56,573 nucleotides of DNA from assembly GCA_019635965.1 (NCBI GenBank), contig JAHBYK010000008.1, positions 1-56,573 of the forward strand, read 5' to 3'. The translations under genes were made by a program, and so were the position numbers. The DNA comes from Parvibaculum sp. GTDB lineage: Bacteria; Pseudomonadota; Alphaproteobacteria; Parvibaculales; Parvibaculaceae. The notes below the pieces were generated by a model that worked only from the letters and a program-made list of their open reading frames with translations, did not search any database and was not told the DNA's origin. Below, one piece after another: positions 38,950-48,128 of the stretch (the first letter of the stretch is position 1; every line of letters starts with the position of its first letter).

Positions 38950-39693
38950 TCAATGGGGGTGGATCAACCTTGCCGATCGGTTTGTTGCCAGCAGCTTTGA
39001 CCGAAAGTATCCGACGGGAAGGCGATAGCGGCGTTCGATGCGTCGAAGGATCTCAAAACTTTCTAGAGTGGCAGGAGAATTTTCACTGCTTAGCCACGAC
39101 TGGACGGTCTTCCGATCGAACGCTTCCTCGGGTTTGACGATGCTTCGGCACAGCTGCCAACAGCTATCGCCGTGCCTTCGCATATGCAGGGCAAGAGCGG
39201 ATGGAAAGTCAGAGGGGTCTTCCCAGGGGCCAGGGGCGGCCGATGGAAATTCGACAATCGGTCGTGGTTTTGGACCGGGTTTCGATTTTGGCGGGGGCTG
39301 ACGTGATTTGGATCGGGTTGCCCTTGGGAGGGCAATTGAGGTTTTGGCCTTGGTCGATTTCGGCACCCTCCCGGCTTTGGAATGGGACAATTGCGTTGGG
39401 GGGCGGCCTCGATGGGGCTCGAGCGGCGGTAGCTTGGGGATTTCCCGTATCAGCTCCTCTAGCCCATATCGCAGATGCTCACTTGCGGCTCGAAGGCGGG
39501 TCTTGTCGACACCACTTTCCACCGCGATCTGAGCCCAGTTGGGCCTATGCCCCACATTGGGAGGTAGCTGCCTGCGGTCGATGAGCATGTCCAGGTAACG
39601 TTGGACTAGCTCGACCTCAAATTCCGTCAATACGCCAAATAACCTTTGGCGACAGAAGTCCGTCATCATGCGCGAAAGTTGCTGGTCGCTCAT
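38950..39693 (-). pseudogene. Integrase-like gene truncated by the right IS
   Basis: The host gene gives about 242 codons from its ATG to the IS edge at 38967; the last residues (LIHPH) and stop come from the IS. It opens MSDQQLSRMMTDFCRQRLFG, has a first helix-turn-helix (WAQIAVESGVDKTRLRAASE), a Lys/Pro-rich linker and an XRE-like helix set ending RIERRYRLPVGYFRSKL. From memory this matches the N-terminal part of long (over 600 aa) rhizobial site-specific integrases whose catalytic domain would follow; I could not verify this. The lost catalytic part implies the older element is immobile. Confidence 0.6.
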
Positions 39694-39925
39694 GGACTGC
39701 CCGGTTGATCAATTTGGATGGACGAATCGGTCTCTTCATCAATCGTCTCATCGGAATGCATCGGGCGTGTTTCAAGGATGGGAGTTGGGTGGGGTTTTAG
39801 GAAAACGTGACGATGCGTCAGGAATATGTGGCTGGCGCATAGTGCTGTGAATACAACGCTGGCTTCGCGGTGCCGGGGCCTACTACCCTGATGCCCTAAT
39901 CATTTTCCCTCTTCCTGTGAAAAGT
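39694..39925. other. Upstream region of the integrase-like gene
   Basis: No gene supported. It probably contains the promoter of the truncated gene; no clear -35/-10 pair was found. Confidence 0.35.
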
Positions 39926-40100
39926 ATTCCCTGTTTCAGGCAATCGAATTCCCTGTTCTAGCAAATTGAATTCCCTGTTATTCCGAGCAGGGAAATCGCC
40001 GAAAAAGCGCGCAAAATCAGTCTGTTATGACCAGCTGGCGTCGAAAATTGCGGCCAGAATCTACGAAATTCCCTGTTAATTCCCTGCAAAACAGGGAATT
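39926..40100. repeat. Cluster of seven TTCCCTG repeats
   Basis: Copies of (A)ATTCCCTGTT start at 39926, 39947, 39969 and 40067; AATTCCCTG starts at 40078; inverted copies lie at 39988-39996 and 40090-40100. The first three are 21 and 22 bases apart and the last two direct copies are 11 apart, i.e. two helical turns and one. Such phased repeats suggest cooperative protein binding: arm-type integrase sites, iterons or an autoregulatory site. They sit upstream of the truncated gene and next to the island end. Confidence 0.75.
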
Positions 40101-40199
40101 TCTGGGAGGCGAGCTAGCGCTCGACTACCCACACCACCAATCTTCCCGATAGATGCTCGATAACCGAATGAAGGATGACGGGGCCGAAAGGTCCGGTCC
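40101..40199. other. Right boundary of the island
   Basis: 99 bases between the repeats and the pyrC stop. No gene and no copy of the tRNA-Ala end seen. Includes GAGCTAGCGCTC, an imperfect palindrome. Confidence 0.3.
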
Positions 40200-41291
40200 T
40201 TACCGGCTGGCACCTGCAAAGGCCCAGCGCAGGTCTTCGCCTGCATGGAAGGGCACGAGTTCCGCTGCCTCGAGCTTCAGCCGGTCCGGGACGCGCAGCG
40301 CACGCCGCTCCAGAGTGACCACGCCCTCATTGAGCGGCAGGCCATAGAATTTCGGGCCATTTTCCGACGCGAAGGCCTCGAGCCGGTCGAGCGCCCCCTC
40401 CTCATCGAATATCGCGGCGTAGCTTTCAAGCGCATGGGGCGCGTTGAAGATGCCGGCGCAGCCGCAGGCCGATTCCTTGTCCTGTGCGGCATGCGGCGCG
40501 GAATCGGTGCCGAGAAAGAATTTTGGCGAACCCGATATGGCCGCCTTGCGCAAGGCAAGCCGGTGCGGCTCGCGCTTTGCGACCGGCAGACAATAGAAAT
40601 GGGGACGGATGCCGCCGTCGAACATGGCGTTGCGGTTGATCGCGAGATGATGCGGCGTGATGGTCGCCGCAAGATTGGGGCCCCCGGCCTCGACGAAAGC
40701 CACGGCATCGGCGGTCGTGATGTGCTCGAACACCACCTTGAGGGCCGGGAAATCCGCCAGCAGCTTTTTGAGAATGCGCTCGATGAAAACCGCTTCGCGG
40801 TCGAAAATATCGACATGGCGGTCCGTCACCTCTCCATGCACGAGGAGCGGCATGCCGATCCGCTGCATCACTTCCAGTACGCCATAGATATTGCGAATGT
40901 CGGTGACACCATGCGCTGAATTGGTAGTGGCATGTGCGGGATAGAGTTTGCACGCCGTGAATACGCCTTCGGCAAATCCACGTTCCACTTCCCCCGCATC
41001 TATTGCATCGGTGAGGTAGCAGGTCATGAGCGGCGTGAAGGCGAGGCCCGGCTCCACCGCCGCCAGAATGCGGTCGCGATAGGCCTTTGCCGCGGCAACC
41101 GTCGTCACCGGCGGGTTGAGGTTCGGCATGACGATCGCCCTGCCGAACTGCCGCGCGGTATAGTTGACGACCGAAGCGAGCATGGCGCCATCTCGAAGAT
41201 GGACATGCCAGTCGTCCGGCCTGCGCAGGGTCAGACGAGCCGCATCCTTTGTGGTGTGGACCGCGCTGCTATCGATATTGGATGCCGGCAT
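40200..41291 (-). CDS. pyrC: Dihydroorotase, class II
   Basis: 363 aa. Closes carbamoyl-aspartate to dihydroorotate in pyrimidine synthesis. Metal ligands H29 and H31 in [21 protein letters not shown] holds the lysine that is carboxylated; LLVHGE, FEHITT and GTDSAPH complete the site. Class II length. First core gene right of the island. Confidence 0.95.
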   Translation of the reverse strand: MPASNIDSSAVHTTKDAARLTLRRPDDWHVHLRDGAMLASVVNYTARQFGRAIVMPNLNPPVTTVAAAKAYRDRILAAVEPGLAFTPLMTCYLTDAIDAGEVERGFAEGVFTACKLYPAHATTNSAHGVTDIRNIYGVLEVMQRIGMPLLVHGEVTDRHVDIFDREAVFIERILKKLLADFPALKVVFEHITTADAVAFVEAGGPNLAATITPHHLAINRNAMFDGGIRPHFYCLPVAKREPHRLALRKAAISGSPKFFLGTDSAPHAAQDKESACGCAGIFNAPHALESYAAIFDEEGALDRLEAFASENGPKFYGLPLNEGVVTLERRALRVPDRLKLEAAELVPFHAGEDLRWAFAGASR

Positions 41292-41360
41292 TGAAAGCGC
41301 CCTCGGCCAATGGCCCGTCTTGAATTGTTGCCGCCAGCCCTTGGAGGCTGGCGGCGCAGA

Positions 41361-42176
41361 TCACGCGGCGAAAACCGGCTTGCGCTTTTCCAGATTGGCC
41401 ATGATCGCCTCTTTCTGGTGCGCGCCGCCGATCAGCTTGTCCTGTTCGACCGATTCCGCCAGGAGAAGCGCCGCCGCATCGGCATCCGGCGCTGCATTGA
41501 AGATGCGCTTGGCGGCGCGGATCGCCGATGGGCTCTTGTCGGCAATCTCGCGCGCGGTGGCAAGCGCATCCGCCAGCGGGTCGGCGCAGACGCGCGTGAC
41601 GAAACCCATTTGCAAGGCTTCCTCGGCCTCGAAGATACGGCCCGTATAGGTGAGCTCGCGGATCACGTCGTCGCGTGCAAGGCCGCGCATCAGATACATG
41701 CCTGCCATATCGGGAATGAGGCCCCATTTGATTTCCATGACGGAAAAGCGCGTGCCCGGCGCCGCATAGCGGATATCGGGACCAAGCGCCACCTGGAAGC
41801 CGCCGCCGAATGCGACGCCGTGAACGGCTGCGATCACCGGCACCGGAATTTCGCGCCAGACCATCGCGGCATATTGCGCGCGATTTGAAATGCCGTGGCT
41901 GCGCTGGGCAAGCCGGCCGGTGACGGCGCTCCCGCCGCCGGAAGGCTTCTCCGAACTCGCCATGCGGCCGAAATTGCCCATGTCGAGACCGGCGCAGAAG
42001 GCGCGGCCTTCGCCGGAAAGCACCACGGCCCGGACCGAGGCGTCGGCCTTCAGCTTCTCGCCTGCTTCGAGCAGGCCGTCAAACATCGCATCGTCCAGCG
42101 CATTCATCTTGTCGGTTCGCACCAGCCGGACATCGGCGACGCCGTCGTTCATCGTGATCTTGACGCGCTCTTCCAT
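41361..42176 (-). CDS. Enoyl-CoA hydratase/isomerase family protein
   Basis: 271 aa, crotonase fold. Oxyanion-hole segments are GRAFCAGLDMG and VHGVAFGGGFQVALGPD. The family uses two catalytic acids, and EIKWGLIPDMAG carries the second-site region. Hydrates or isomerises enoyl-CoA substrates. The ATG start chosen begins MEERVKITMND; an ATG 13 codons upstream lacks family-like sequence. Transcribed with, and upstream of, pyrC. Confidence 0.9.
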   Translation of the reverse strand: MEERVKITMNDGVADVRLVRTDKMNALDDAMFDGLLEAGEKLKADASVRAVVLSGEGRAFCAGLDMGNFGRMASSEKPSGGGSAVTGRLAQRSHGISNRAQYAAMVWREIPVPVIAAVHGVAFGGGFQVALGPDIRYAAPGTRFSVMEIKWGLIPDMAGMYLMRGLARDDVIRELTYTGRIFEAEEALQMGFVTRVCADPLADALATAREIADKSPSAIRAAKRIFNAAPDADAAALLLAESVEQDKLIGGAHQKEAIMANLEKRKPVFAA

Positions 42177-42469
42177 CGGGGTCCTCCGCCATGTTGCGCT
42201 GAATGTCGTTGGCAAGAGTCATAGTGGTCCGCCATACGATTGCAAGGCCGTCCGGCGTGGCCGATTTCGGCAATCCGAGCCGTGACGCAGGGGCGGGGGA
42301 CGCTGGCCGGGCAACTGCCGCTGACATTCCGTCATAAGTAGTGGCCATTTTCCGGCAGCCGCGGCCGATTCGAATTGATCCGGCGGCGTTCCTTTAACTA
42401 ATCTTCATGCGGGAGGAGGCTGCCGGTCCCGGTGGCCTGCAAGGTTTACGGGGATTCGGTAGGAGGGGG
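42177..42469. other. Divergent intergenic region before the liv operon
   Basis: 293 bases between divergent genes. It should hold promoters for both directions; I see no confident consensus pair. The livH ribosome site AGGAGGGGG ends it. Confidence 0.4.
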
Positions 42470-43459
42470 ATGACCAGACTTCTTGGCCGGCTCTGGTGGC
42501 TGCTTGCAGCAAGCGCCACGATTGCATTCCTTTCACCGCCCTTCCTCTGGCTCGCCGGCATCATGGATGGTGCGGGGCTCACCCAATATATGCAGCAGGT
42601 CGTGAGCGGGGTGGCCAATGGCTGCGTCTATGCGCTGGTCGCGCTCGGCATCGTGCTGATCTACAAGGCGACTGAAACCATCAATTTCGCTCAGGGCGAG
42701 CTGATGATGGTGGGCGCCTTTCTCGCCTTCACCTTCATCACGATGTATGGCGTCGGCTTCTGGCTTGGCGCTGCGCTCGCGATCATCGGCGCCGTTCTCT
42801 TCGGCATGTTGACGGACCGCGCCATCATCAGGCCCGTGGTCGGCCAGCCGGTCTTTGCGATCGTGATGGTGACGCTCGGCTTTGGTTTTGTGGTCCGCGC
42901 CGTCGTGAGCATGATCCCCGGCTGGGGCACCGACACCTATGCGCTGACAACCCCTTTCTCCGGCGCCGATCTGCGCCTCGGTACGCTTGTCGTCAGCCAG
43001 GACCATGCGGCGATCATCGCGAGCACCGTGGTCCTTTGCGCCATTCTCTTCGTCTTTTTCCGCTACACGCGGCTTGGCGTCGCCATGGAAGCCTCGTCGG
43101 AAAATCAGCTCGCCGCCTACTACATGGGCATACCGGTCAAGCGCGTCTACACGCTGATCTGGGGCCTGTCGGCGGGCGTTGCCGCATTCGCGGGTCTCCT
43201 GCTGGCGCCCATCACCTTCATTCATACGCAGATGGGCTTCGGCGTCATATTTAAGGCCTTTCCGGCAGCCATTCTCGGCGGCTTCGGCTCCATTCCAGGT
43301 GCCATCGTTGGCGGGCTCATCATCGGCATTGTCGAGGCGCTGGCCGGCTTCTACCTGCCCGAAGGGTTCAAGGATGTTGCCGCCTATGTTGTTCTTCTCG
43401 TCGTGCTGCTGCTGAGGCCGGAGGGAATTTTCGGCCGCGTCACGCCGAAGAAAGTGTGA
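42470..43459 (+). CDS. livH: Branched-chain amino acid-type ABC permease (LivH)
   Basis: 329 aa inner-membrane permease. ANGCVYALVALGIVLIYKAT and INFAQGELMMVGAF are the LivH entry motifs, and the EAA-like loop includes ASSENQLAAYYMGIPVKR. First gene of a six-gene plus-strand operon. The start with AGGAGGGGG is preferred over an ATG 21 codons upstream. Confidence 0.92.
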   Translation: MTRLLGRLWWLLAASATIAFLSPPFLWLAGIMDGAGLTQYMQQVVSGVANGCVYALVALGIVLIYKATETINFAQGELMMVGAFLAFTFITMYGVGFWLGAALAIIGAVLFGMLTDRAIIRPVVGQPVFAIVMVTLGFGFVVRAVVSMIPGWGTDTYALTTPFSGADLRLGTLVVSQDHAAIIASTVVLCAILFVFFRYTRLGVAMEASSENQLAAYYMGIPVKRVYTLIWGLSAGVAAFAGLLLAPITFIHTQMGFGVIFKAFPAAILGGFGSIPGAIVGGLIIGIVEALAGFYLPEGFKDVAAYVVLLVVLLLRPEGIFGRVTPKKV

Positions 43460-43466
43460 GGGCGGA

Positions 43467-44714
43467 ATGCGCTTTATCTTCAAGACGGATTACTCGCAGG
43501 ACATCCGCCTCTTTCCCTTCGGCGGCACGGCACGCTTCTGGCTCGGCCTTGGTCTCTACGCTTTGATCGTGGCAGGCCTCGCGCATGCCTCGCCCATTCC
43601 GCTCGGTCCGGGCCACTGGCTCGGTATTGCTGCCGTCTATGCCGTTCTTTTCGGGGCGGTGCTGCTGCGGCAGAACGCAAATGGCGAAGGCGGACATGCC
43701 GCCTTCTGGTATGGGCTGCTCGGTGTTGCCGCACTCACGGCACCCTTCATCCTCGATCTCTATTTCACGAGCCAGATCACCTTTGTCTATGTCTATGGAA
43801 TTGCAGGCGTCGGTCTCATTCTGCTGCTCGGCATGTGTGGGCAGATTTCGCTCGGTCATGCGGCTTTCATGGCCTGTGGCGCCTACACGGCAGGATTGTT
43901 GCAGGCGCAGGACTTCGATCTCCTGGTAACGCTTCCTGCCGCGATCATCCTTTCTGCTGCGCTCGGCGTCGTGATCGGTCTGCCCGCACTTCGCATGACC
44001 GGCATCTATCTTGCCTTCGCAACCTACGCCTTCGCTTTCATCGTCGAGGAAATTCTCGCGCGCTGGGACAATGTGACGGGCGGCAATATGGGCTTCGTTC
44101 TCTCCGATCCATCGATCCTCGGCTATACATTCGATTCCGAAGCGAAGATGTATTACCTCGCGCTCGTACTCTTCGTTCTCACGCTGCTCGCAGGCCTGAA
44201 TATCCGCCGCTCATCGACCGGGCGCGCCTTCATGGCCATTCGCGATTCCGAAACCGCGGCTGAGGCGATGGGCGTCAATCTTGCCGTCTACAAGACGACG
44301 GCCTTCGCCATTTCCGCCGGCATGGCGGGGCTTGCCGGTGCCATATACGCGCATCTGCTTTTCTTCATCAGCCCGGAAGGTTTCACGATCCTTCTTTCGA
44401 TCAACCTGCTCGTGCTCGCGGTTATCGGCGGGCTTGCCTCCATGCATGGTGCGGTGTTCGGCGCGGCCTTCATCGTCGTGCTGCCGCAGGCAATTTCGCT
44501 CACCAAGGACAGTCTGCCGCCAGTCGTCGGACAATTGCCCGGCCTCGAAGCCGGCATCTTCGGCCTCATCATCATCCTCTTCGTGATCTTCGAGCCCATG
44601 GGCATTCGCGGCCGCTGGATGAAGATAAAGACCTATTTCCAGCTTTTCCCGCTCTACAAGAAGGGCACGTTCAAGCGCCAGAAGAGCTACATGGTCAGCG
44701 AGAGAAACCGATGA
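43467..44714 (+). CDS. livM: Branched-chain amino acid-type ABC permease (LivM)
   Basis: 415 aa, longer than typical LivM because of an N-terminal segment with several TM helices and a basic C-terminal tail. Motifs: GQISLGHAAFMACGAYTAG and the loop SETAAEAMGVNLAVYKTTAF. Pairs with LivH. Stop overlaps livG (ATGA). Confidence 0.92.
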   Translation: MRFIFKTDYSQDIRLFPFGGTARFWLGLGLYALIVAGLAHASPIPLGPGHWLGIAAVYAVLFGAVLLRQNANGEGGHAAFWYGLLGVAALTAPFILDLYFTSQITFVYVYGIAGVGLILLLGMCGQISLGHAAFMACGAYTAGLLQAQDFDLLVTLPAAIILSAALGVVIGLPALRMTGIYLAFATYAFAFIVEEILARWDNVTGGNMGFVLSDPSILGYTFDSEAKMYYLALVLFVLTLLAGLNIRRSSTGRAFMAIRDSETAAEAMGVNLAVYKTTAFAISAGMAGLAGAIYAHLLFFISPEGFTILLSINLLVLAVIGGLASMHGAVFGAAFIVVLPQAISLTKDSLPPVVGQLPGLEAGIFGLIIILFVIFEPMGIRGRWMKIKTYFQLFPLYKKGTFKRQKSYMVSERNR

Positions 44715-45493
44715 AATTGCTCGAAGTCGAGAATCTGGCGGTCCATTTCGGCGGCATCAAGGCCGTCGATGGCGTGAACTTCAGCGTCGACAAGGGGGAG
44801 ATCTTCACGATCATCGGCCCGAACGGCGCAGGCAAATCCACCATCTTCAATCTCATCAGCCGCATCTACGAACCGACAAGCGGTCGTATTCGCTTCGAAG
44901 GACGAGACATCACCTCGCTGCCGCCTCACAAGGTCGCCGGGCTCGGCATTGCGCGCACCTTCCAGAACATCGAACTTTTCGATCTCGCAACAGTGCTCGA
45001 CAACATGATGCTTGGCCGCCACGCGCATCGCCGCACCGGCGTCTTCGAACATCTGTTCTTCAGCCGCCGCACCCGCGACGAGGAACTGGCACACCGCCGC
45101 AAGGTGGAGGAAGTGATCGACTTCCTCGACCTCCAGCACTACCGCGATCAGATGATCGCCAACCTGCCATACGGCGTCCGCAAGGTAGTGGAGCTCGGCC
45201 GCGCACTCTGCGTCGAGCCAAAGATACTCCTTCTCGACGAGCCCTCTTCCGGCCTCAATGTCGAGGAGACCGAAGACATGTCCTTCTGGATCTCCGACAT
45301 CAAGAACCTGCTCGGCATCACCGTCATCATGGTCGAGCACGATATGAATCTCGTGAACGAGGTGTCTGACCGGGTTCTGGCGCTGAATTACGGGCGTGTC
45401 ATCGCCACAGGCTCACCTGCCGAAGTCCAGGCGCACCCCGACGTCGTCCGCGCCTATCTTGGCGGCGATGGAAGCGAGACGGAGGCCGCATGA
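44711..45493 (+). CDS. livG: ABC ATP-binding protein (LivG)
   Basis: 260 aa. Walker A GPNGAGKST (36-44), Walker B ILLLDEPSSGL and a degenerate signature region (NLPYGVRKVVELGRAL), as in LivG. C-terminal HPDVVRAYLGG is the family tail. Overlaps both neighbours by 4 bases. Confidence 0.93.
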   Translation: MKLLEVENLAVHFGGIKAVDGVNFSVDKGEIFTIIGPNGAGKSTIFNLISRIYEPTSGRIRFEGRDITSLPPHKVAGLGIARTFQNIELFDLATVLDNMMLGRHAHRRTGVFEHLFFSRRTRDEELAHRRKVEEVIDFLDLQHYRDQMIANLPYGVRKVVELGRALCVEPKILLLDEPSSGLNVEETEDMSFWISDIKNLLGITVIMVEHDMNLVNEVSDRVLALNYGRVIATGSPAEVQAHPDVVRAYLGGDGSETEAA

Positions 45494-46275
45494 ACAATCC
45501 CGATGCGCCTGTCATTCTTTCGCTGCGCAATGTCGAGACTTTCTACGGTCCGATCATGGCAATCCGTGGCGTCTCTCTCGATGTGCGCGAAGGCCAGATC
45601 GTGACGGTGCTCGGCGCGAATGGCGCTGGCAAGACGACGATCCTCAAGACGATCTCCGGCATCATGGACCCGCAAAAGGGAACCATCGCCTATCGCGGCA
45701 AGCGGATTGACGGCAAGGATCCGTCCGAGATCGTGAAGCTCGGAATCAGTCATGTGCCGGAGGGTCGTGAGGTATTTCCCACCCTGTCGATCGCCGACAA
45801 TCTGCGCATGGGGGCTTATCTCCGCCGCGATCGCAAGGGTGTCGCCGAGGATCTGGAAGCGGTCTACAACTATTTTCCGGTGCTGCGCGACCGAATGCAT
45901 CAGCAGGCGGGGCAGCTTTCGGGCGGCGAGCAGCAGATGCTCGCCATCTCCCGCGCGCTTATGGCGCGGCCGCGCGTGCTTCTTCTCGACGAGCCGTCGC
46001 TTGGCCTTTCGCCGCGTCTCGTGAAGGAGATCTTCGCGATCATCCGCCGCATCAATGAAGAGCGCGGCGTGACAATCCTGCTTGTCGAGCAGAACGCAAA
46101 CATGGCGCTTCAGCTTTCCGACTATGGCTATGTGCTGGAAGTGGGACGCATCGTCATGGAAGGCGACAGTCAGCGCCTGATGGAGAATGAGGACATCAGG
46201 GAATTCTATCTGGGACAGAAGGAACAGGGCGCACGCGGCAAGCGGCGCTGGAAAAAGCGAAAAGTCTGGCGATAG
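45490..46275 (+). CDS. livF: ABC ATP-binding protein (LivF)
   Basis: 261 aa. Walker A GANGAGKTT (42-50), signature LSGGEQQMLAISRALM and Walker B VLLLDEPSLGLSP. Partner of LivG. The last residues are a basic tail (GKRRWKKRKVWR), longer than usual. Confidence 0.93.
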   Translation: MNNPDAPVILSLRNVETFYGPIMAIRGVSLDVREGQIVTVLGANGAGKTTILKTISGIMDPQKGTIAYRGKRIDGKDPSEIVKLGISHVPEGREVFPTLSIADNLRMGAYLRRDRKGVAEDLEAVYNYFPVLRDRMHQQAGQLSGGEQQMLAISRALMARPRVLLLDEPSLGLSPRLVKEIFAIIRRINEERGVTILLVEQNANMALQLSDYGYVLEVGRIVMEGDSQRLMENEDIREFYLGQKEQGARGKRRWKKRKVWR

Positions 46276-46286
46276 GAAGAAGATCG

Positions 46287-48128
46287 ATGAAACTCTCACC
46301 GCTCGTCATTTCTCCGGACTGCGACACGGTTCCGAAGCTTTTCGTGAAGCGCGTGAAGGAGCTCGGCCCCCGCGTCGCCATGCGCGACAAGAATTTCGGT
46401 CTGTGGGAGCCGATCACCTGGAATGAATACTATGACAAGGCGCGCGCGGCAGGCCTCGCGCTGAAGGCGCTCGGGCTGACCGATGGCGGGCGTATCGCCA
46501 TCGTTTCGGAAGTCTGTCCCGAATGGCTGTTCGTCGATATCGGCTGCATGGGTGCTGGCGGCGTCTCCATGGGCATCTATCCGACTGATACGGCGCCGCA
46601 AGTCGAGTACATCATGAACGACTGCGGAGCGGAGTTCTACTTCGCCGAAAATGAAGAACAGCTCGACAAGATTCTCGCCGTCCGCGATCGTGTGCCCTCG
46701 CTGAAGCGCATCATCGTTTTCGACATGGAAGGCCTCCATGATTTCCACGATCCGATGGTGATGGGATTCGACGGCTTCATCGATCTTGGCCGCAAGGAAG
46801 CGCGCGACAATCCGAAGCGGTTTGACGAGCTGGTGGCGAATACGAGGCCGGGCAATGTCGCGATCCTCGTCTATACGAGCGGCACGACCGGCCCTCCGAA
46901 AGGCGCGATGATCAGCCATGCGAACATCATGTTCCAGCTGGCGAACAACCAGAACCTGCTGCCCCATTCGCCGGACGACCGGTCGCTGGCCTTTTTGCCG
47001 CTTTGCCATATCGCGGAGCGCACTTTCACGACTTTCAATCAGCTGATGACCGGGCAGACGGTCAATTTCGCGGAGAATCTCGAAACCGTGCCCGAGAATC
47101 TGCGCGAGGTGCAGCCGACGGCCTTCTTTGCCGTGCCGCGCATCTGGGAGAAATTCTATTCGACGGTGTCGATTGCGCTGAAGGATGCGACCTTCCTCGA
47201 GAAACTCGCCTATCGCTGGGCAATCTCTGTCGGCGAGAAGGTTGCCGACCGGCGCATTGCGGGTGAGGCTGTGCCGCGACTCCTTGGCTGGCATTTCGCT
47301 CTCGCGGATTTCCTTGTCCTGCGCAATATCCGCCGCATGCTTGGCATCGACAGCTGCCGCTACATACTGTCCGGCGCAGCGCCGATCTCGCCCGAGCTCA
47401 TCCGCTGGTATTTCGCGCTCGGCCTCTATATGGCGGAAGGCTATGGCCAGACCGAAAATGCCGGCATCGCAACGATTCCGCAGCCCTTCGGAACCTATAA
47501 GTTCGGTTTGGTCGGAAAGCCGGTTCCCAACACGGAAGTCCGGCTCGCCGAAGACGGCGAAATCCTGCTTCGTGGTCCCCATGTCTTCATGGGCTACTGG
47601 AATCAGCCCGAAAAGACCGCTGAAACCGTAGTCGATGGCTGGCTACATACCGGCGATATCGGCACGATCGACAATGAAGGCTGGATCAAGATCACCGATC
47701 GCAAGAAGGACATCATCATCACTGCAGGCGGCAAGAACATCACGCCATCCGAAATAGAGAATGAGCTCAAGTTCTCGCCCTATATCCAGGATGCGGTGGT
47801 GATCGGCGACCGGCGCAAGTTCCTTTCCGCGCTCATCATGATCGACCGCGACAATGTCGAGAAATTCGCGCAGGACGCAAATGTCCCCTTCTCGGATTTC
47901 CGCAGCCTCTGCCGCGCGCCGGAAGTGCTGGAGCTGCTGCAGGCCGAGATCGACCGCGCCAACAAGAAATTCGCCCGCGTCGAAACGATCAAGAAGTTTC
48001 GCGTCATCGAGCATCAGATCATGGCGGAGGACGATGAGATTACCGCAACGGGCAAGCTGAAGCGGTCGCTCGTGAACAAGAAATACGCCGACCTCATCGA
48101 AGGCATGTACAAGGGAGAAGCCGCATGA
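46287..48128 (+). CDS. AMP-binding acyl-CoA ligase (long-chain type)
   Basis: 613 aa. ATP/AMP motif YTSGTTGPPKGAM (about residues 196-208), FAVPRIWEKFYS, YGQTENAG and the C-terminal catalytic-lysine area TATGKLKRS. Forms an acyl-CoA from a carboxylic acid. Lying inside a liv-type operon, it probably activates the transported acid, likely fatty or aromatic. Stop overlaps the next start. Confidence 0.9.
   Translation: MKLSPLVISPDCDTVPKLFVKRVKELGPRVAMRDKNFGLWEPITWNEYYDKARAAGLALKALGLTDGGRIAIVSEVCPEWLFVDIGCMGAGGVSMGIYPTDTAPQVEYIMNDCGAEFYFAENEEQLDKILAVRDRVPSLKRIIVFDMEGLHDFHDPMVMGFDGFIDLGRKEARDNPKRFDELVANTRPGNVAILVYTSGTTGPPKGAMISHANIMFQLANNQNLLPHSPDDRSLAFLPLCHIAERTFTTFNQLMTGQTVNFAENLETVPENLREVQPTAFFAVPRIWEKFYSTVSIALKDATFLEKLAYRWAISVGEKVADRRIAGEAVPRLLGWHFALADFLVLRNIRRMLGIDSCRYILSGAAPISPELIRWYFALGLYMAEGYGQTENAGIATIPQPFGTYKFGLVGKPVPNTEVRLAEDGEILLRGPHVFMGYWNQPEKTAETVVDGWLHTGDIGTIDNEGWIKITDRKKDIIITAGGKNITPSEIENELKFSPYIQDAVVIGDRRKFLSALIMIDRDNVEKFAQDANVPFSDFRSLCRAPEVLELLQAEIDRANKKFARVETIKKFRVIEHQIMAEDDEITATGKLKRSLVNKKYADLIEGMYKGEAA

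Larger units (their letters stand above)
37686..38966 (-). mobile_element. IS3-family insertion sequence, right copy (inverted)
   Basis: 1281 bp, same ends and proteins as the left copy but opposite orientation. Flanks TGGT and ACCT show no direct duplication. It interrupts the 3' end of the integrase-like gene at 38950-39693. Confidence 0.93.

Noticed and set aside
39926..40100. CRISPR array
   Set aside because: Repeats are only about 9-11 bp, mixed in orientation and unevenly spaced, with no cas genes nearby.
46296..47582. 428-aa open frame on the minus strand
   Set aside because: Antisense to the acyl-CoA ligase, which has clear catalytic motifs.
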